From Nitrospirota bacterium (lineage in GTDB: Bacteria > Nitrospirota > Thermodesulfovibrionia > Thermodesulfovibrionales > UBA6898): 64,000 bases of DNA. Shown in pieces: positions 53,557-62,577 of this stretch (the first letter of the stretch is position 1; the number at the start of each line of letters is the position of its first letter). The position numbers and the translations under genes are program-made. The DNA lies in assembly GCA_021825365.1 (NCBI GenBank), contig JAKAHR010000008.1, positions 55,203 to 119,202 on the forward strand. Reading direction: 5' to 3'. The notes under the pieces were generated by a model, which made no database searches, was not told the origin of the DNA, and worked only from the letters and a program-made list of their open reading frames with translations.

Positions 53557-54942
53557 TCAGAAGTTCCAGGTCAACTGGGCACTCAGGATGTTCACGCTGG
53601 CATCGTACGTCCCCTTCAGGCCTCCCCTGGTCTGCTCTTCAGGGCTCGCGACGCTCTTGTCGATCTTGGGGTCCTGCACAAACAGATGAGCATACCCGAC
53701 GTTTACCAGAAAGCTCCGGGATATCTTATATCCGATACCGCCGGCGAGCCAGAGACGGCTGCCATCGGGGATGCGGGGTGTACGAAACATGGCGTCTGTA
53801 ATGGGGGTTTCGTCATAGGCGATGCCTCCGCGGAATGTCCACGTTGCATCCGGAGTATAGGTAGCACCAACCGAATACCGCAGGCTGTCTCTCCATTTTG
53901 TCGTGGTGACACCGTCCGCCTGATACGGGTTGCTGAACTTGATGCGAAGTTCATCAAAGAGGCTCCAGTTGGTCCAGGTGACATCCGCCATGAGCGCCCA
54001 CCTCGGGTTGACCCGGTGATACACGCTTACCGAGGCTGTATCAGGAAGCCTGATATGGCTGCTGATCGGCACATTCTTAAAGAGCGGGGCCTTCGAAAGC
54101 CCGGCCGGGACGTTCGAAAAACTGGAGTCTCCTTCGAGGCTATGCCTGACGCTCGACCGGTAGGCGACGCCTGCACGGGTCTTTTCCGAAAGCTGCAGCA
54201 AAAGACCGAGGTTGTATCCGATCCCCCAGTCGTCACCTTTCAATTCGACAAGACCGTCCGACTTCTGGGGGATGAGTTTCAGGGCTCCTGCAGGAATCCC
54301 CAGGGGAGCAAATGCCCCGACCGCATCAAGAGTGCCGAAGTCTATCGCGTTGGAGAGGGTCGCCTTCATATACTGGATGCTGATTCCGCCGCCGACGCTC
54401 ACCTTGTCGTTGATCTTGACGGCAACAGAGGGGTTGATGTCGACCGTCATCACGTCGGACCTGAGGGCATGGTAACGCCCTACCCAGTCGCTGTCATAGT
54501 CCGTAGCCAGACCGAAGGGGGCGGTCACGCCGAGACCGACTGATATCGAGTCACTCAGCCTTCTCATGACGTAGAAATTCGGCACGCCCTTCGTGACCCC
54601 TGCATCACCGCTGTTTCCGCCGAGCAGCGGCACGCCTGTCTTCGCTTGCAGCACATGGGTCGATCCCTCATTGTGGAACTTGGCGGACGGCATGATAATG
54701 TGCACTCCCGCGACCGCCTGTGTGCCGTTCAGGAGGGTCATGCCAGCGGGATTGAAGAAGATGGTTGATGCGTCTTCAGCTCCGGCGGCTCCGCCGGCGA
54801 ATGCATTGCCCAGGCCGCTGACACTCTGTTCGATGAGCGCGAAGCCGGAACCGAGAGCCGGGGCGGCCAGGACGGCGACCAAACAACATACTGCAAGAGA
54901 CATGACTGTGCAGGTACGTATGATGCTGAGGCAGTGTTTCAT
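53557..54942 (-). CDS. FadL/OmpP1-type outer-membrane transporter
   Basis: A 461-residue outer-membrane beta-barrel. A signal peptide (about residues 1-28, ending APALG) is followed directly by SGFALIEQSVSGLGNAFAGG, the N-terminal hatch motif of FadL-family porins, and later DASTIFFNPAGM. The C-terminus ends in aromatic Phe (QLTWNF), as barrel proteins do. Members take up long-chain fatty acids or hydrophobic aromatics. The ATG at 54942 has AGGGAGG 6 nt before it; the frame extends to 55218 but that part overlaps the divergent promoters. Confidence 0.92.
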   Translation of the reverse strand: MKHCLSIIRTCTVMSLAVCCLVAVLAAPALGSGFALIEQSVSGLGNAFAGGAAGAEDASTIFFNPAGMTLLNGTQAVAGVHIIMPSAKFHNEGSTHVLQAKTGVPLLGGNSGDAGVTKGVPNFYVMRRLSDSISVGLGVTAPFGLATDYDSDWVGRYHALRSDVMTVDINPSVAVKINDKVSVGGGISIQYMKATLSNAIDFGTLDAVGAFAPLGIPAGALKLIPQKSDGLVELKGDDWGIGYNLGLLLQLSEKTRAGVAYRSSVRHSLEGDSSFSNVPAGLSKAPLFKNVPISSHIRLPDTASVSVYHRVNPRWALMADVTWTNWSLFDELRIKFSNPYQADGVTTTKWRDSLRYSVGATYTPDATWTFRGGIAYDETPITDAMFRTPRIPDGSRLWLAGGIGYKISRSFLVNVGYAHLFVQDPKIDKSVASPEEQTRGGLKGTYDASVNILSAQLTWNF

Positions 54943-55029
54943 GACAACCTCCCTTAAAGTTGTGGATATAAATCCCTTTGTTAACGGCCAGTTAAGTGCT
55001 GTTTCGCGGTCTTCCTCGGGCGTTGTGAT

Positions 55030-55058
55030 AGGATACCTTTGCGTTCTGACAAAGTCAA
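55030..55058 (-). promoter_or_regulatory. Sigma-70 promoter for the fadL-like operon
   Basis: On the minus strand TTGACT (55058-55053), a 17-bp spacer and TATCCT (55035-55030). Transcription begins near 55023, about 80 nt before the ATG. Confidence 0.55.
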
Positions 55059-55091
55059 TGACGAAGAGGGCCTCAAAGGTCTGTCGACCGA

Positions 55092-55116
55092 TGCCGCCGG
55101 ATATTTTGCGGCGGCA
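55092..55116. repeat. 8-bp inverted repeat between divergent promoters
   Basis: TGCCGCCG (55092-55099) and CGGCGGCA (55109-55116) are perfect inverted arms with a 9-nt A/T-rich loop. The element sits midway between the fadL-like and hgc promoters. It lacks a U-tract on either strand in the terminator position, so it is likelier an operator than a terminator. Confidence 0.5.
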
Positions 55117-55126
55117 AAAATAACTA

Positions 55127-55155
55127 TTGACAACAGCAGAACCAATCAGTACAAT
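55127..55155 (+). promoter_or_regulatory. Sigma-70 promoter of the hgc operon
   Basis: TTGACA (55127-55132), a 17-bp spacer and TACAAT (55150-55155): 11 of 12 consensus bases. Transcription begins near 55162. GAGGAG at 55181-55186 precedes the first ATG. Confidence 0.75.
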
Positions 55156-55176
55156 CAGATTATTCAGACAATTCAG
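55144..55176 (+). repeat. Four 9-bp iterated repeats over the hgc promoter
   Basis: AATCAG (55144-55149), AATCAG (55153-55158), ATTCAG (55162-55167) and ATTCAG (55171-55176) recur with an exact 9-bp period. The array covers the -10 box and the transcription start, ending 14 bp before the first ATG. Position suggests a repressor-binding array. Confidence 0.7.
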
Positions 55177-55190
55177 CCAAGAGGAGCGTA

Positions 55191-55463
55191 ATGGCGATGA
55201 AGAAATCTGCCGAGTCATGTTGTCTGCCGGGAAAGGAAGTCGCTGAGTGCAAGGTGGAATCCATCATCACTGTCGACGAAAGAGGGCAGATGGTATTGCC
55301 CAAGGACCTCAGGGAGAAGGCCGGTATCGGCCCGGGTGATAAGCTGGCGGTCACGACATGGGAGAAGAATGGCGAGGTTTGCTGCATAACCCTCATGAAA
55401 GTAGAAGGTCTCGTTGCGATGGTCAAGGGCCGCCTCGGTCCAATCCTCAAGGAGATCCTGTAG
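55191..55463 (+). CDS. AbrB/SpoVT-type DNA-binding protein, HgcAB-associated (HgcC-like)
   Basis: A 90-residue protein whose residues about 24-55 form a swapped-hairpin AbrB/MazE/SpoVT domain (ITVDERGQMVLPKDLREKAG, IGPGDKLAV). The N-terminal tail has a CC pair (ESCCLPG) and there are further Cys (AECKVE, EVCCITL), an unusual Cys content for this fold that could bind mercury or another thiophilic metal. Proteins of this kind are known from hgcAB clusters in some methylators and are called HgcAB-associated. It is the first gene of the operon, 10 nt before hgcA, and may regulate the operon through the repeats upstream. That regulation is inferred. Confidence 0.8.
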   Translation: MAMKKSAESCCLPGKEVAECKVESIITVDERGQMVLPKDLREKAGIGPGDKLAVTTWEKNGEVCCITLMKVEGLVAMVKGRLGPILKEIL

Positions 55464-55473
55464 GAGCCCGGCA

Positions 55474-56652
55474 ATGGCTGAACTGAAGTTTCTATCCGCC
55501 GCAGAGGGAAAGTCCGAAGCGACCTGTTCTTGCCCGAAACCAACAGGACACCGGATATCGTCTGGTCAGCCGGAAGCACATCAGGCAGAGGTTGAAACTG
55601 TTCCGCACTGGGTCACCGGCACGATTGCGACACCGGCAGGCCTTGTCCCCGTTGTGTCACCAGCCCTGACAAGGGCTGACCTCTGGAGGCATGTCAGATG
55701 CAGGGTCAGCTCATTCAGGGATGCTTTTGCCCTTCGGCCGGGCCTATATGCCGTGGGTGCCCCTGACAGCACCTCAGAGGTACTCGTCAGCGCAAACTAC
55801 AGGCTCAGCTTCGACCACCTCAGGCGGGAGCTGCAGGGTATGCATGTCTGGATCCTCGTCCTTGACACAAAAGGGATCAACGTCTGGTGCGCTGCCGGAA
55901 AAGGGACCTTTGGAACGGATGAACTGGTGCGGCGAATCAGCGCCTCGCACCTCGATAGGGTGGTGGAGCACCGCAGGGTAATCGTGCCGCAGCTGGGTGC
56001 TCCCGGCATAGCCGGCCTCCGGGTGAAACGGGCCACAGGCTTCAGGGTCCAGTACGGCCCGGTCCACGCGAGGGACATTCGGCCATATATTGAAGCAGGA
56101 TGCCAGGCAACCCCGGAGATGAGGACTGTCGGCTTCTCCCTGCTTGACCGGCTCGTCCTGACGCCCATGGAGATCAACCCTGCGATGAAGAAGTATTTCC
56201 CTTTCTATGCTGCCGTCATCCTCGCCGCGTTCGGCCTTCAGCCCACGGGAATCATTTTCAGCTCGGCTTTGTCAGGCAGCCTGCCGTTCCTCCTGCTGGG
56301 CCTCCTGTCCGTTGTGGCCGGCGCCTTTCTGACGCCCCTTCTGCTCCCTCTCATCCCGTTGCGGTCATTTGCGGTCAAGGGGTGGATCGTCGGCCTCGTA
56401 TCCGTCTTCGTGGCAGCTCAGGCAAGCCCGCTGCTCAACCCGGCCGGGGCGATCCTCCCTGTCATCACCTATCTCTTCTTTCCTCTGGCGAGTTCGTACA
56501 TCGCCCTGCAGTTTACCGGGGCCACGACCTTTACCGGCATGAGCGGCGTGAGGAAGGAACTGAGAATAGCCATACCCATCTACGTCTCTTCAACGGTAAT
56601 CTCCATTGTCCTGCTTCTTGTTTACAAACTCGGAGAATGGGGGATTCTATGA
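55474..56652 (+). CDS. hgcA: Mercury-methylation corrinoid protein HgcA
   Basis: A 392-residue membrane corrinoid protein that carries a methyl group on cobalamin and gives it to Hg(II), forming methylmercury. The cap-helix signature NVWCAAGKGTFGT is present with the cobalt-facing Cys139; a Cys in this motif is the hallmark of true HgcA rather than other CdhD-like proteins. The corrinoid-binding domain spans about residues 50-225. About five membrane helices follow from about 235 to 390 (YAAVILAAFGLQPTGIIF through VSSTVISIVLLLVYKL). The N-terminal extension has an extra Cys cluster (ATCSCPKP). AGGAG is 7 nt before the ATG at 55474; the open frame to 55414 overlaps the upstream gene. It overlaps hgcB by 4 nt (ATGA). 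Confidence 0.95.
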   Translation: MAELKFLSAAEGKSEATCSCPKPTGHRISSGQPEAHQAEVETVPHWVTGTIATPAGLVPVVSPALTRADLWRHVRCRVSSFRDAFALRPGLYAVGAPDSTSEVLVSANYRLSFDHLRRELQGMHVWILVLDTKGINVWCAAGKGTFGTDELVRRISASHLDRVVEHRRVIVPQLGAPGIAGLRVKRATGFRVQYGPVHARDIRPYIEAGCQATPEMRTVGFSLLDRLVLTPMEINPAMKKYFPFYAAVILAAFGLQPTGIIFSSALSGSLPFLLLGLLSVVAGAFLTPLLLPLIPLRSFAVKGWIVGLVSVFVAAQASPLLNPAGAILPVITYLFFPLASSYIALQFTGATTFTGMSGVRKELRIAIPIYVSSTVISIVLLLVYKLGEWGIL

Positions 56653-56942
56653 AGTATCTTCATAATGTCACAAGCCTGCAATTATCTCTCCGCAAATGCA
56701 CCGGTTGCGGCACCTGTATCGATGTATGCCCTCATCGCGTCTTCAGTATTGAGGGCAGGAAAGCGGTCATCCTCGACAGGGACAGGTGCATGGAATGCGG
56801 GGCCTGCGCCATGAATTGTCCCTCCGGGGCGTTGTCGGTCGATAAAGGGGTCGGCTGCGCTGCAGCCCTCATCAACAGCATGATTACCGGCGGGGAACCC
56901 ACCTGCGGATGCGAAAAGTCCGGCGCCGACGGGTGCTGTTGA
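56649..56942 (+). CDS. hgcB: Mercury-methylation ferredoxin HgcB
   Basis: A 97-residue ferredoxin with two [4Fe-4S] sites, CTGCGTCIDVCP (Cys17, 20, 23, 27) and CMECGACAMNCP (Cys47, 50, 53, 57). The lone Cys of the family is Cys70 in KGVGCAAAL, and the paired C-terminal cysteines are Cys96-Cys97. In the known system HgcB reduces the corrinoid of HgcA and its cysteines hand over Hg(II). An extra CGC lies near the C-terminus (PTCGCEKSG). It is coupled to hgcA by a 4-nt overlap. All family residues are present, so the pair should be active. Confidence 0.95.
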   Translation: MKYLHNVTSLQLSLRKCTGCGTCIDVCPHRVFSIEGRKAVILDRDRCMECGACAMNCPSGALSVDKGVGCAAALINSMITGGEPTCGCEKSGADGCC

Positions 56943-56963
56943 ACTTCTCCGGAGAGATCCGCC

Positions 56964-57101
56964 ATGCACGATGAAGAAGGTGAATTCCGGCAACTCTATT
57001 CCCTCTTCCAGCCCAGAATACATCGTTATCTCACCCGCCTGGCAGGAGAGGACGAGGCAGACGACCTTACCCAGGAGGTGTTCTTCAGGGTCAGCCGGTA
57101 A
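56964..57101 (+). pseudogene. ECF sigma factor remnant (region 2 only)
   Basis: A 45-codon frame with a good site (GGAGAG) encodes the start of an ECF sigma factor: FRQLYSLFQPRIHRYLTRLA and DDLTQEVFFRVSR match region 2.1-2.2. The frame then stops. In another frame just downstream (about 57111-57160) LSVWRICKTA resembles the continuation seen in family members (LSTWIYRIATN), so a deletion or frameshift removed the rest. Regions 2.4 and 4 are absent. It begins 21 nt after hgcB in the same direction. Confidence 0.65.
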
Positions 57102-57244
57102 AAGGGCGTTCTGTCAGTATGGCGAATCTGCAAAACCGCGCCACGCATTATGATAGCAGCCCGGCTCGGGCCGATCCACTTTCGGCAGGAAACCCACTCT
57201 GCCGGGTTGATGACCCCAGCGGTTGCCGGCCCCCCCCGGATGAC

Positions 57245-57271
57245 TAAAGTTTTCCCCATAAAAACCGATTA
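57245..57271 (+). promoter_or_regulatory. Sigma-28 (FliA) promoter of the chemoreceptor gene
   Basis: TAAAGTTT (57245-57252), an 11-bp spacer and ACCGATTA (57264-57271): all eight consensus bases at -35 and six of eight at -10 (consensus GCCGATAA). It points at the chemoreceptor gene 182 bp downstream. The rest of 57102-57452 holds no gene; a GGGTAGTGC repeat (57283-57291, 57293-57301) is the only other pattern. Confidence 0.75.
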
Positions 57272-57452
57272 AAAATAGAACAGGGTAGTGCCGGGTAGTG
57301 CGAGGGTCATCAGTAAGGGATGCCGGACGAACGGAGCGTTTGCGCGTCGGGGTTTTCACCGTGTGATGATATGGACTCCCGGATGAGCGGTCTGCCGACC
57401 GCATGCCGGCAAATATTATCTTGAAGGAAGGATATTGGGAGGGAAGTTCAGG

Positions 57453-59123
57453 ATGTTCCACTGGATCAATGACTTAAGTCTGAGGAAAAAGCTCTACCTG
57501 GTCTTCGGCATCATGGTTACCTGTGCGGTGGGGGGCATCATCATCGGCCAGATGACGCTGGCAAGGGTACAGGTCGGCGGCACCGTATATTCCGAGATAA
57601 TGGGCCAGATGCAGGCTGCACATGACATGTCAAAACTTCTCCTCAGCATTAACCTTGCGAGGGGACGAACGGCCGCATTGATGTCGGAAACGGACCGGCA
57701 GAAGCAGACAGAGCACGTTGAGGCGATAAAAGCGCAGACAGCCGCGATCGATGGACTCTTCACCAGCCTTGAGGCCGCTACCGGCCAAAGCGACCTCCCT
57801 GCTGCCAAGACCTCGATATCAAGGGCCAAAGAAGCATGGAATGCACTCAGGGAGACGCGCGACAACACGATCATTCCGCTGGTTTTAAGAAATGAACGGG
57901 AAAAGGCCCAGGAACTCGCCGGAGGAACCCAGGCAGAACGGTTCGCGACGATGGCCGGGGCTGTCGCAGATGCTGACGCCGCGCTCAACAGGAACATCGG
58001 GAAACTGGCCGACAAGGTGAAGAAGGAATCGGAGATATTGAGAATAGCCTACGCTTGCGGGGGAAGCATCTTTGTTCTCTTCCTCGTGATCATAGCCAGG
58101 TTCTTTTCGTCAAACATCATCTCGCCCATTGTTATGGTATCGCGTCAATCCCGCGCCATGGCTGAAGGCGACTTTCATTTTGAAAAATCAGCGGGCAGCA
58201 GAAGAGACGAAATCGGCATGATGATGAATGACTTTGCCCTCATGTCGGAGAAGATCTCGGCTGTTGTTGGCCGGATAAAGTCAGGGATAATGAACCTGTC
58301 ATCAGCGTCAGAGGAGTTGTCCACCACAGCGGACAGCCTGAGCCGGGGGACACAGGAACAATCCCAGCAGGGCAGCGACGTAGTGCGGGCGGTGTCCGAG
58401 ATGTCCCACACCATCATGGATGTCGCCAAGAACGCCAGTCAGGCGGCTGCGGCGACGCAGGACTCCTCCGGCATGGCCACAGGCGGCAAGGAGATCGTGG
58501 GGACGACAGTCAGTTCAATGCTTACCCTGGCTGACGATGTAAAGAAGGCGACGGACACCATCAGGGATCTCGACCGGAGCGCTGTTCAGATCGGTGAGAT
58601 TGTGGCCGTGATCAGCGACATCGCCGATCAGACAAACCTCCTTGCCCTGAATGCCGCCATCGAGGCGGCGAGGGCGGGCGAGCAGGGCAGGGGCTTCGCG
58701 ATTGTGGCCGACGAGGTGAGAAAGCTGGCCGAAAGAACGGCCAAGGCGACAGGCGACATAAAACAGAAGATAGCGTCCATCCAGGAGGAGGCGGGCAAGT
58801 CCGTGGCGGTCATGCAGAAGGGCAGCGCCGAGGTGGAAAAGGGTGTGACCATAGCCCGGGAGGCGAGCCAGTCCATGGATACAATTGTGAGGTCTTCATC
58901 AGATGTTGTTGATATGGTCCAGAGGATAGCCGTTGCAACGGAAGAGCAGTCCGCAACGGCAGAGCAGATAACGCACAACATGGGGAGCATGACAACTCTC
59001 ATCAATCAATCCGCCGAGGCAACGGAGCACATCAATCAGGCTGCCCGCAACCTCGCTCATCTATCCCTGGAGATACAGGGACATATGGAGTGGTTCAGAT
59101 CAAACGGCCACGGCCCGGCGTGA
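57453..59123 (+). CDS. Methyl-accepting chemotaxis protein
   Basis: A 556-residue transmembrane chemoreceptor. TM1 lies at about residues 12-33, a four-helix-bundle-like periplasmic domain at 34-195, TM2 at about 198-220, then a HAMP domain ([18 protein letters not shown]). The long cytoplasmic coiled coil has the conserved hairpin tip [20 protein letters not shown] and [18 protein letters not shown]. No C-terminal CheR-binding pentapeptide is seen. The ligand is unknown. ATG at 57453 has GGGAGGGAAG upstream, better than TTG at 57435. A sigma-28 promoter upstream ties it to flagellar expression. Confidence 0.93.
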   Translation: MFHWINDLSLRKKLYLVFGIMVTCAVGGIIIGQMTLARVQVGGTVYSEIMGQMQAAHDMSKLLLSINLARGRTAALMSETDRQKQTEHVEAIKAQTAAIDGLFTSLEAATGQSDLPAAKTSISRAKEAWNALRETRDNTIIPLVLRNEREKAQELAGGTQAERFATMAGAVADADAALNRNIGKLADKVKKESEILRIAYACGGSIFVLFLVIIARFFSSNIISPIVMVSRQSRAMAEGDFHFEKSAGSRRDEIGMMMNDFALMSEKISAVVGRIKSGIMNLSSASEELSTTADSLSRGTQEQSQQGSDVVRAVSEMSHTIMDVAKNASQAAAATQDSSGMATGGKEIVGTTVSSMLTLADDVKKATDTIRDLDRSAVQIGEIVAVISDIADQTNLLALNAAIEAARAGEQGRGFAIVADEVRKLAERTAKATGDIKQKIASIQEEAGKSVAVMQKGSAEVEKGVTIAREASQSMDTIVRSSSDVVDMVQRIAVATEEQSATAEQITHNMGSMTTLINQSAEATEHINQAARNLAHLSLEIQGHMEWFRSNGHGPA

Positions 59124-59515
59124 TCCTGCGGTCCCGGTCGTGACGCTCATCTGCCTTTTAGAAGCGCAGGGATCGGCTGCCTGTCCTGAAGAACAGACTT
59201 CTTCGCTCATGTCTTTCATGCACTGACAGATCCTCACGGCGACACGGCATGGCTGTGCTGCCGACAACTGAATTCCCCTAAAAACCAGGCATCATCACCC
59301 TGCCCGAAGTTTCGAGTTGCAAGAGCGGTTTGTGGAAGGTCTGCCGTTGCGACCTATGCGGATAACGTTGCCGGTGATACACTGTAACCGGAGAGATCTC
59401 CTCCCGCCTATCGCTCTGCCTTCGGGGAGATCGTACTACCAGGAATAGACGCCGCGAGGAGAGAACTGAACCGGAAAGCGTGCATGCCGCCACCCTGAAG
59501 GGAATGGTACAAAGC
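59124..59515. other. Spacer before the PhnD-like gene
   Basis: About 390 nt without a supported gene. TGATACACT near 59380 is a weak extended -10 candidate, and GGAGAGATCTCC at about 59391 is a short near-palindrome. Nothing else stands out. Confidence 0.35.
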
Positions 59516-60448
59516 ATGAGCGAACTGAGATATATGGCAAATGCAGCGTTCAGAATAGTGTGCGTGGCTCTCTGGATGCTATGTGCACAGGGCTGCAAAC
59601 AGGCGCCGCAGGACACAGGCCCCCGGTACAGTTTCTCGCCTTCATCCGAAACAATACCTGTTTATCACTTTGCAGTACATCCGCTCCACAATCCGACCAA
59701 GCTGATGCAGGCATATCAGCCGCTTGTCGATTACCTGAACTCCCGCTTGACGGGAGCGCATCTCATTCTTGAGGCTTCAAGAGATTACGCCAATTTCGAG
59801 GAGAAGTACCAGGCCTGCAAGCCGGAATTTCTCCTGCCGAACCCCTGGCAGACACTCCAGGCCATGAAGGCCGGATACAGCGTCATAGCCATGGCTGGAG
59901 AGCCGAAGGATTTCAGGGGCATATTCATAGTGCGCAAAGACAGCGGCATCAGGCAACCCTCCGACCTGAAAGGCCAGGCGGTCAGCTACCCGTCACCCAC
60001 CGCCCTTGCAGCCTGCATCATGCCTCAATATTTTCTGCACGCACGGGGGATCGACATCAACAGGGCCATCGTTAACCGCTATGTCGGCTCGCAGGAGTCC
60101 TCCATTATGAACGTCTATTTAAAAATAACGCTTGCCGGAGCGACCTGGCCCCCTCCCTGGAGGTCCTTTCAGAAGGAGCATCCCAGGGAGGCCGCTGAAT
60201 TAAAGGTTATGTGGGAAACCGAGCCGCTTGTCAACAATTCCGTCATGATACGCCGCGACCTCCCGGTCGCCATACGGGAACAGGTTCGCAAATTTCTGGC
60301 AGTGCTTCATGAGACCGATGCAGGGAAAGCGATACTTGCAGGCATGGAAACCGCGCGCTTCATTCCGGCCACGGACGAGGACTACGAGGTAGTGCGTTCT
60401 TACGTGGAGCGGTTCGAAAGGGAGGTGCGGAAGGTGGAGACCAGATGA
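59516..60448 (+). CDS. PhnD-like periplasmic binding lipoprotein
   Basis: A 310-residue exported protein of the phosphate/phosphonate binding (PhnD) group. The signal ends MLCAQGCKQ, a lipobox-like site, so it is probably a lipoprotein. Family marks are YHFAVHPLHNPTKLMQAYQPLVDYL at the start (with long gaps between), GIFIVRKDSGI and SDLKGQAVSYPSPTA. No phn or pst permease is nearby; instead it overlaps a membrane sensor kinase by 4 nt, so it more likely presents a ligand to that sensor than feeds a transporter. The start is uncertain: GTG 59480, ATG 59516 or ATG 59534. Confidence 0.8.
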   Translation: MSELRYMANAAFRIVCVALWMLCAQGCKQAPQDTGPRYSFSPSSETIPVYHFAVHPLHNPTKLMQAYQPLVDYLNSRLTGAHLILEASRDYANFEEKYQACKPEFLLPNPWQTLQAMKAGYSVIAMAGEPKDFRGIFIVRKDSGIRQPSDLKGQAVSYPSPTALAACIMPQYFLHARGIDINRAIVNRYVGSQESSIMNVYLKITLAGATWPPPWRSFQKEHPREAAELKVMWETEPLVNNSVMIRRDLPVAIREQVRKFLAVLHETDAGKAILAGMETARFIPATDEDYEVVRSYVERFEREVRKVETR

Positions 60449-62568
60449 AGCTTCAGGATGTCCGGGACTTTCTGTTGGGGACCCTGCGCGGCCGCCTGAT
60501 CCTCGGTGTCGCCCTCGTGCACGCGGTCCTGATGACGCTTTTCATCATAGACCTGACAGTGCGTCAGCGCGCTATGCTGCTCGATCGCCAGGAGGAGGCG
60601 GCGACGGCGCTCTCGCAATCTCTTTCCACCTCAGCAGCGGGGTGGCTTGTGGCTGACGACATCTCAGGCCTCCAGGAGCTGGTCGAGGCCCAACGCCGCT
60701 ATCCTGAACTCATCTTTGCGATTCTCGCTGACAAAGGCGGCCGCATCCTGGCACATACGGACAAGTCCAGGGAGGGCCAGTTTCTGCTCGACCTTCCCCC
60801 GGAGGTCCGCCAGAAAGTCATCATCAAAACACCCGGTCTGGTAGACGTCGCTGTCCCCGCCATGCTCGGAGGTAAGCATGTGGGGTGGGCGCGCGTCGGC
60901 GTGGGACAAAAAGTGGCCGGGATGAAGCTGTCGAAGATTACTCTCAGCGGGATGCTGTATGCGGTTGCCGCGATTGTTATCGGGTCGGGGATTGCATGGG
61001 TGATGGGACGCCGTATCACTCAAAGGCTCTATGCGGTCCAGAGCACGATCAACAAGGTCAGGGCAGGAAGTCATGAAGCCCGCTCCCAGATCTCCGGGAC
61101 CGACGAGGCTGCCCTGCTGGCGCGGGAGTTTAATGCCATGCTGGACTCTCTGGCGAAAAGGGACGCTGCATTGAGCGCGAGCGAGGCCCGTTTCAGGAAG
61201 CTCTTCAATTCAGCTGCAGTGCCCCTTTGTTTCGTGAACAGGGAAGGTGTGCTGGTTGATATCAATGACCGCTTTGTGAAGACCTTCGGATACACGCACG
61301 ACGATGTGCCGACTCTTGCCGAGTGGTGGCAGCTAGCCTACCCGGACCCCGACTATCGACGCTGGGTGGTTCCCACATGGGAAGCCGCTGTGCGGCAGGC
61401 CTCACAGGAACAGGCAGAGATCGAACCCATTGAGTACCGGGTGACCTGCAAGAACGGAGATGTGCGCACCATGGTTATCTCCGGAACTGCACTCGAAGAT
61501 AATTTTCTTGCCACTTTTTTCGACATCACCGAGCGGAAGCAGGCGGAGGAGTCCTTGTTGCGGCAGTCGCGGCTTCTGGAGACATTCTTCGAAAACACGT
61601 TAACTTCCCTGGCCCTACTCGACAGGAATTTCAACTTTATACGAGTCAACGAGGCATATGCCCGCAGTGATAACCGCGCTGTATCGGATTTTCCGGGTCA
61701 TAACCATTTCGAGTTCTATCCTTCCGAGGCCAGGGCCGTATTCGAGCAGGTCGTTGCATCCGGGCAGCCCTATGAAACTTTTGCGCGACCCTTTGTCTAT
61801 CCGGACCGTCCGGAACGGGGCGTGACCTACTGGGACTGGACTCTGGTTCCCATTCTCGACGAGGCGGGAAGGGTGGAAACACTTATTTTCTCCCTGCATA
61901 ATGTAACCGGGCGCAAGCAGGCGGAGGAGGCGCTGCAAAAGAGCGAGAGCTTTCTCGACAGCATCGTAGAAAATATCCCTGATATGATCTTCGTAAAGGA
62001 GGCCTCTGAACTCCGCTTCGTCAAATTCAACAAGGCGGGCGAAGAACTCCTCGGATATTCCAGGGAAGAACTGATCGGCAAAAGCGATTATGACTTTTTT
62101 CCCCGGGATGAGGCGGACTTATTTGTCGAGAAGGACAGGGAGGTCCTTTCAGGCAAGAATCCGGTAGATATCCCTGAGGAGATAATTCATACCGTGCATC
62201 TTGGCAGAAGGTTGCTGCACACCAAGAAGATAGCAATTCTGGACAAGGAGGGGAAGCCGGAATACCTGCTCGGAATCTCGGAGGATATCACAAAGCGAAA
62301 GCAGACCGATGAGGCCTTGCGCAAGAGCGAGGCATTCGTGAAGAGCATCCTCGAAACGGTTGATGAGGGGTTCATCGTCGTGGACAGACAATACAGGATA
62401 TTGTCCGCCAACAAGGCCTTTTGCAGTTCCGTAAGACTGCCTGAGGGACAGATCCTGGGACAGCCCTGCTACAAGGTTGCCCACCATATCGACAAGCCGT
62501 GTTTCGAAGCCGGAGTGGATTGCGCCGTCAGGCGCACGTTCGAGACGGGGATGCCGTCCTTCGCATAA
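60445..62568 (+). pseudogene. Sensor part of a hybrid histidine kinase, cut by an in-frame TAA
   Basis: A 707-residue membrane sensor. TM1 at about 17-36, a periplasmic sensor domain (about 37-168, ILADKGGRILAHTDKS), TM2 at about 172-190, HAMP (to about 245), then PAS domains at about 250-370, 375-495 and 500-620 (each ending in a DITxRKQA motif) and a fourth cut short at 707. The frame ends at TAA (62566-62568) and the same frame resumes at once with the rest of this PAS domain and a kinase core. A normal member would be one protein of about 1130 residues. Either a recent nonsense mutation, a sequencing error or read-through is involved. By itself this half has no kinase domain. Confidence 0.72.
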
Positions 62569-62577
62569 CACACGCAT

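Noticed and set aside
55092..55116. The 8-bp inverted repeat as a transcription terminator
   Set aside because: The stem is followed by A on the plus strand and lacks a U-run on the minus strand; an operator is likelier.
57114..57461. 115-residue minus-strand frame behind the ECF remnant
   Set aside because: It runs across the sigma-28 promoter and the sigma remnant and has no motif or site; more likely non-coding.
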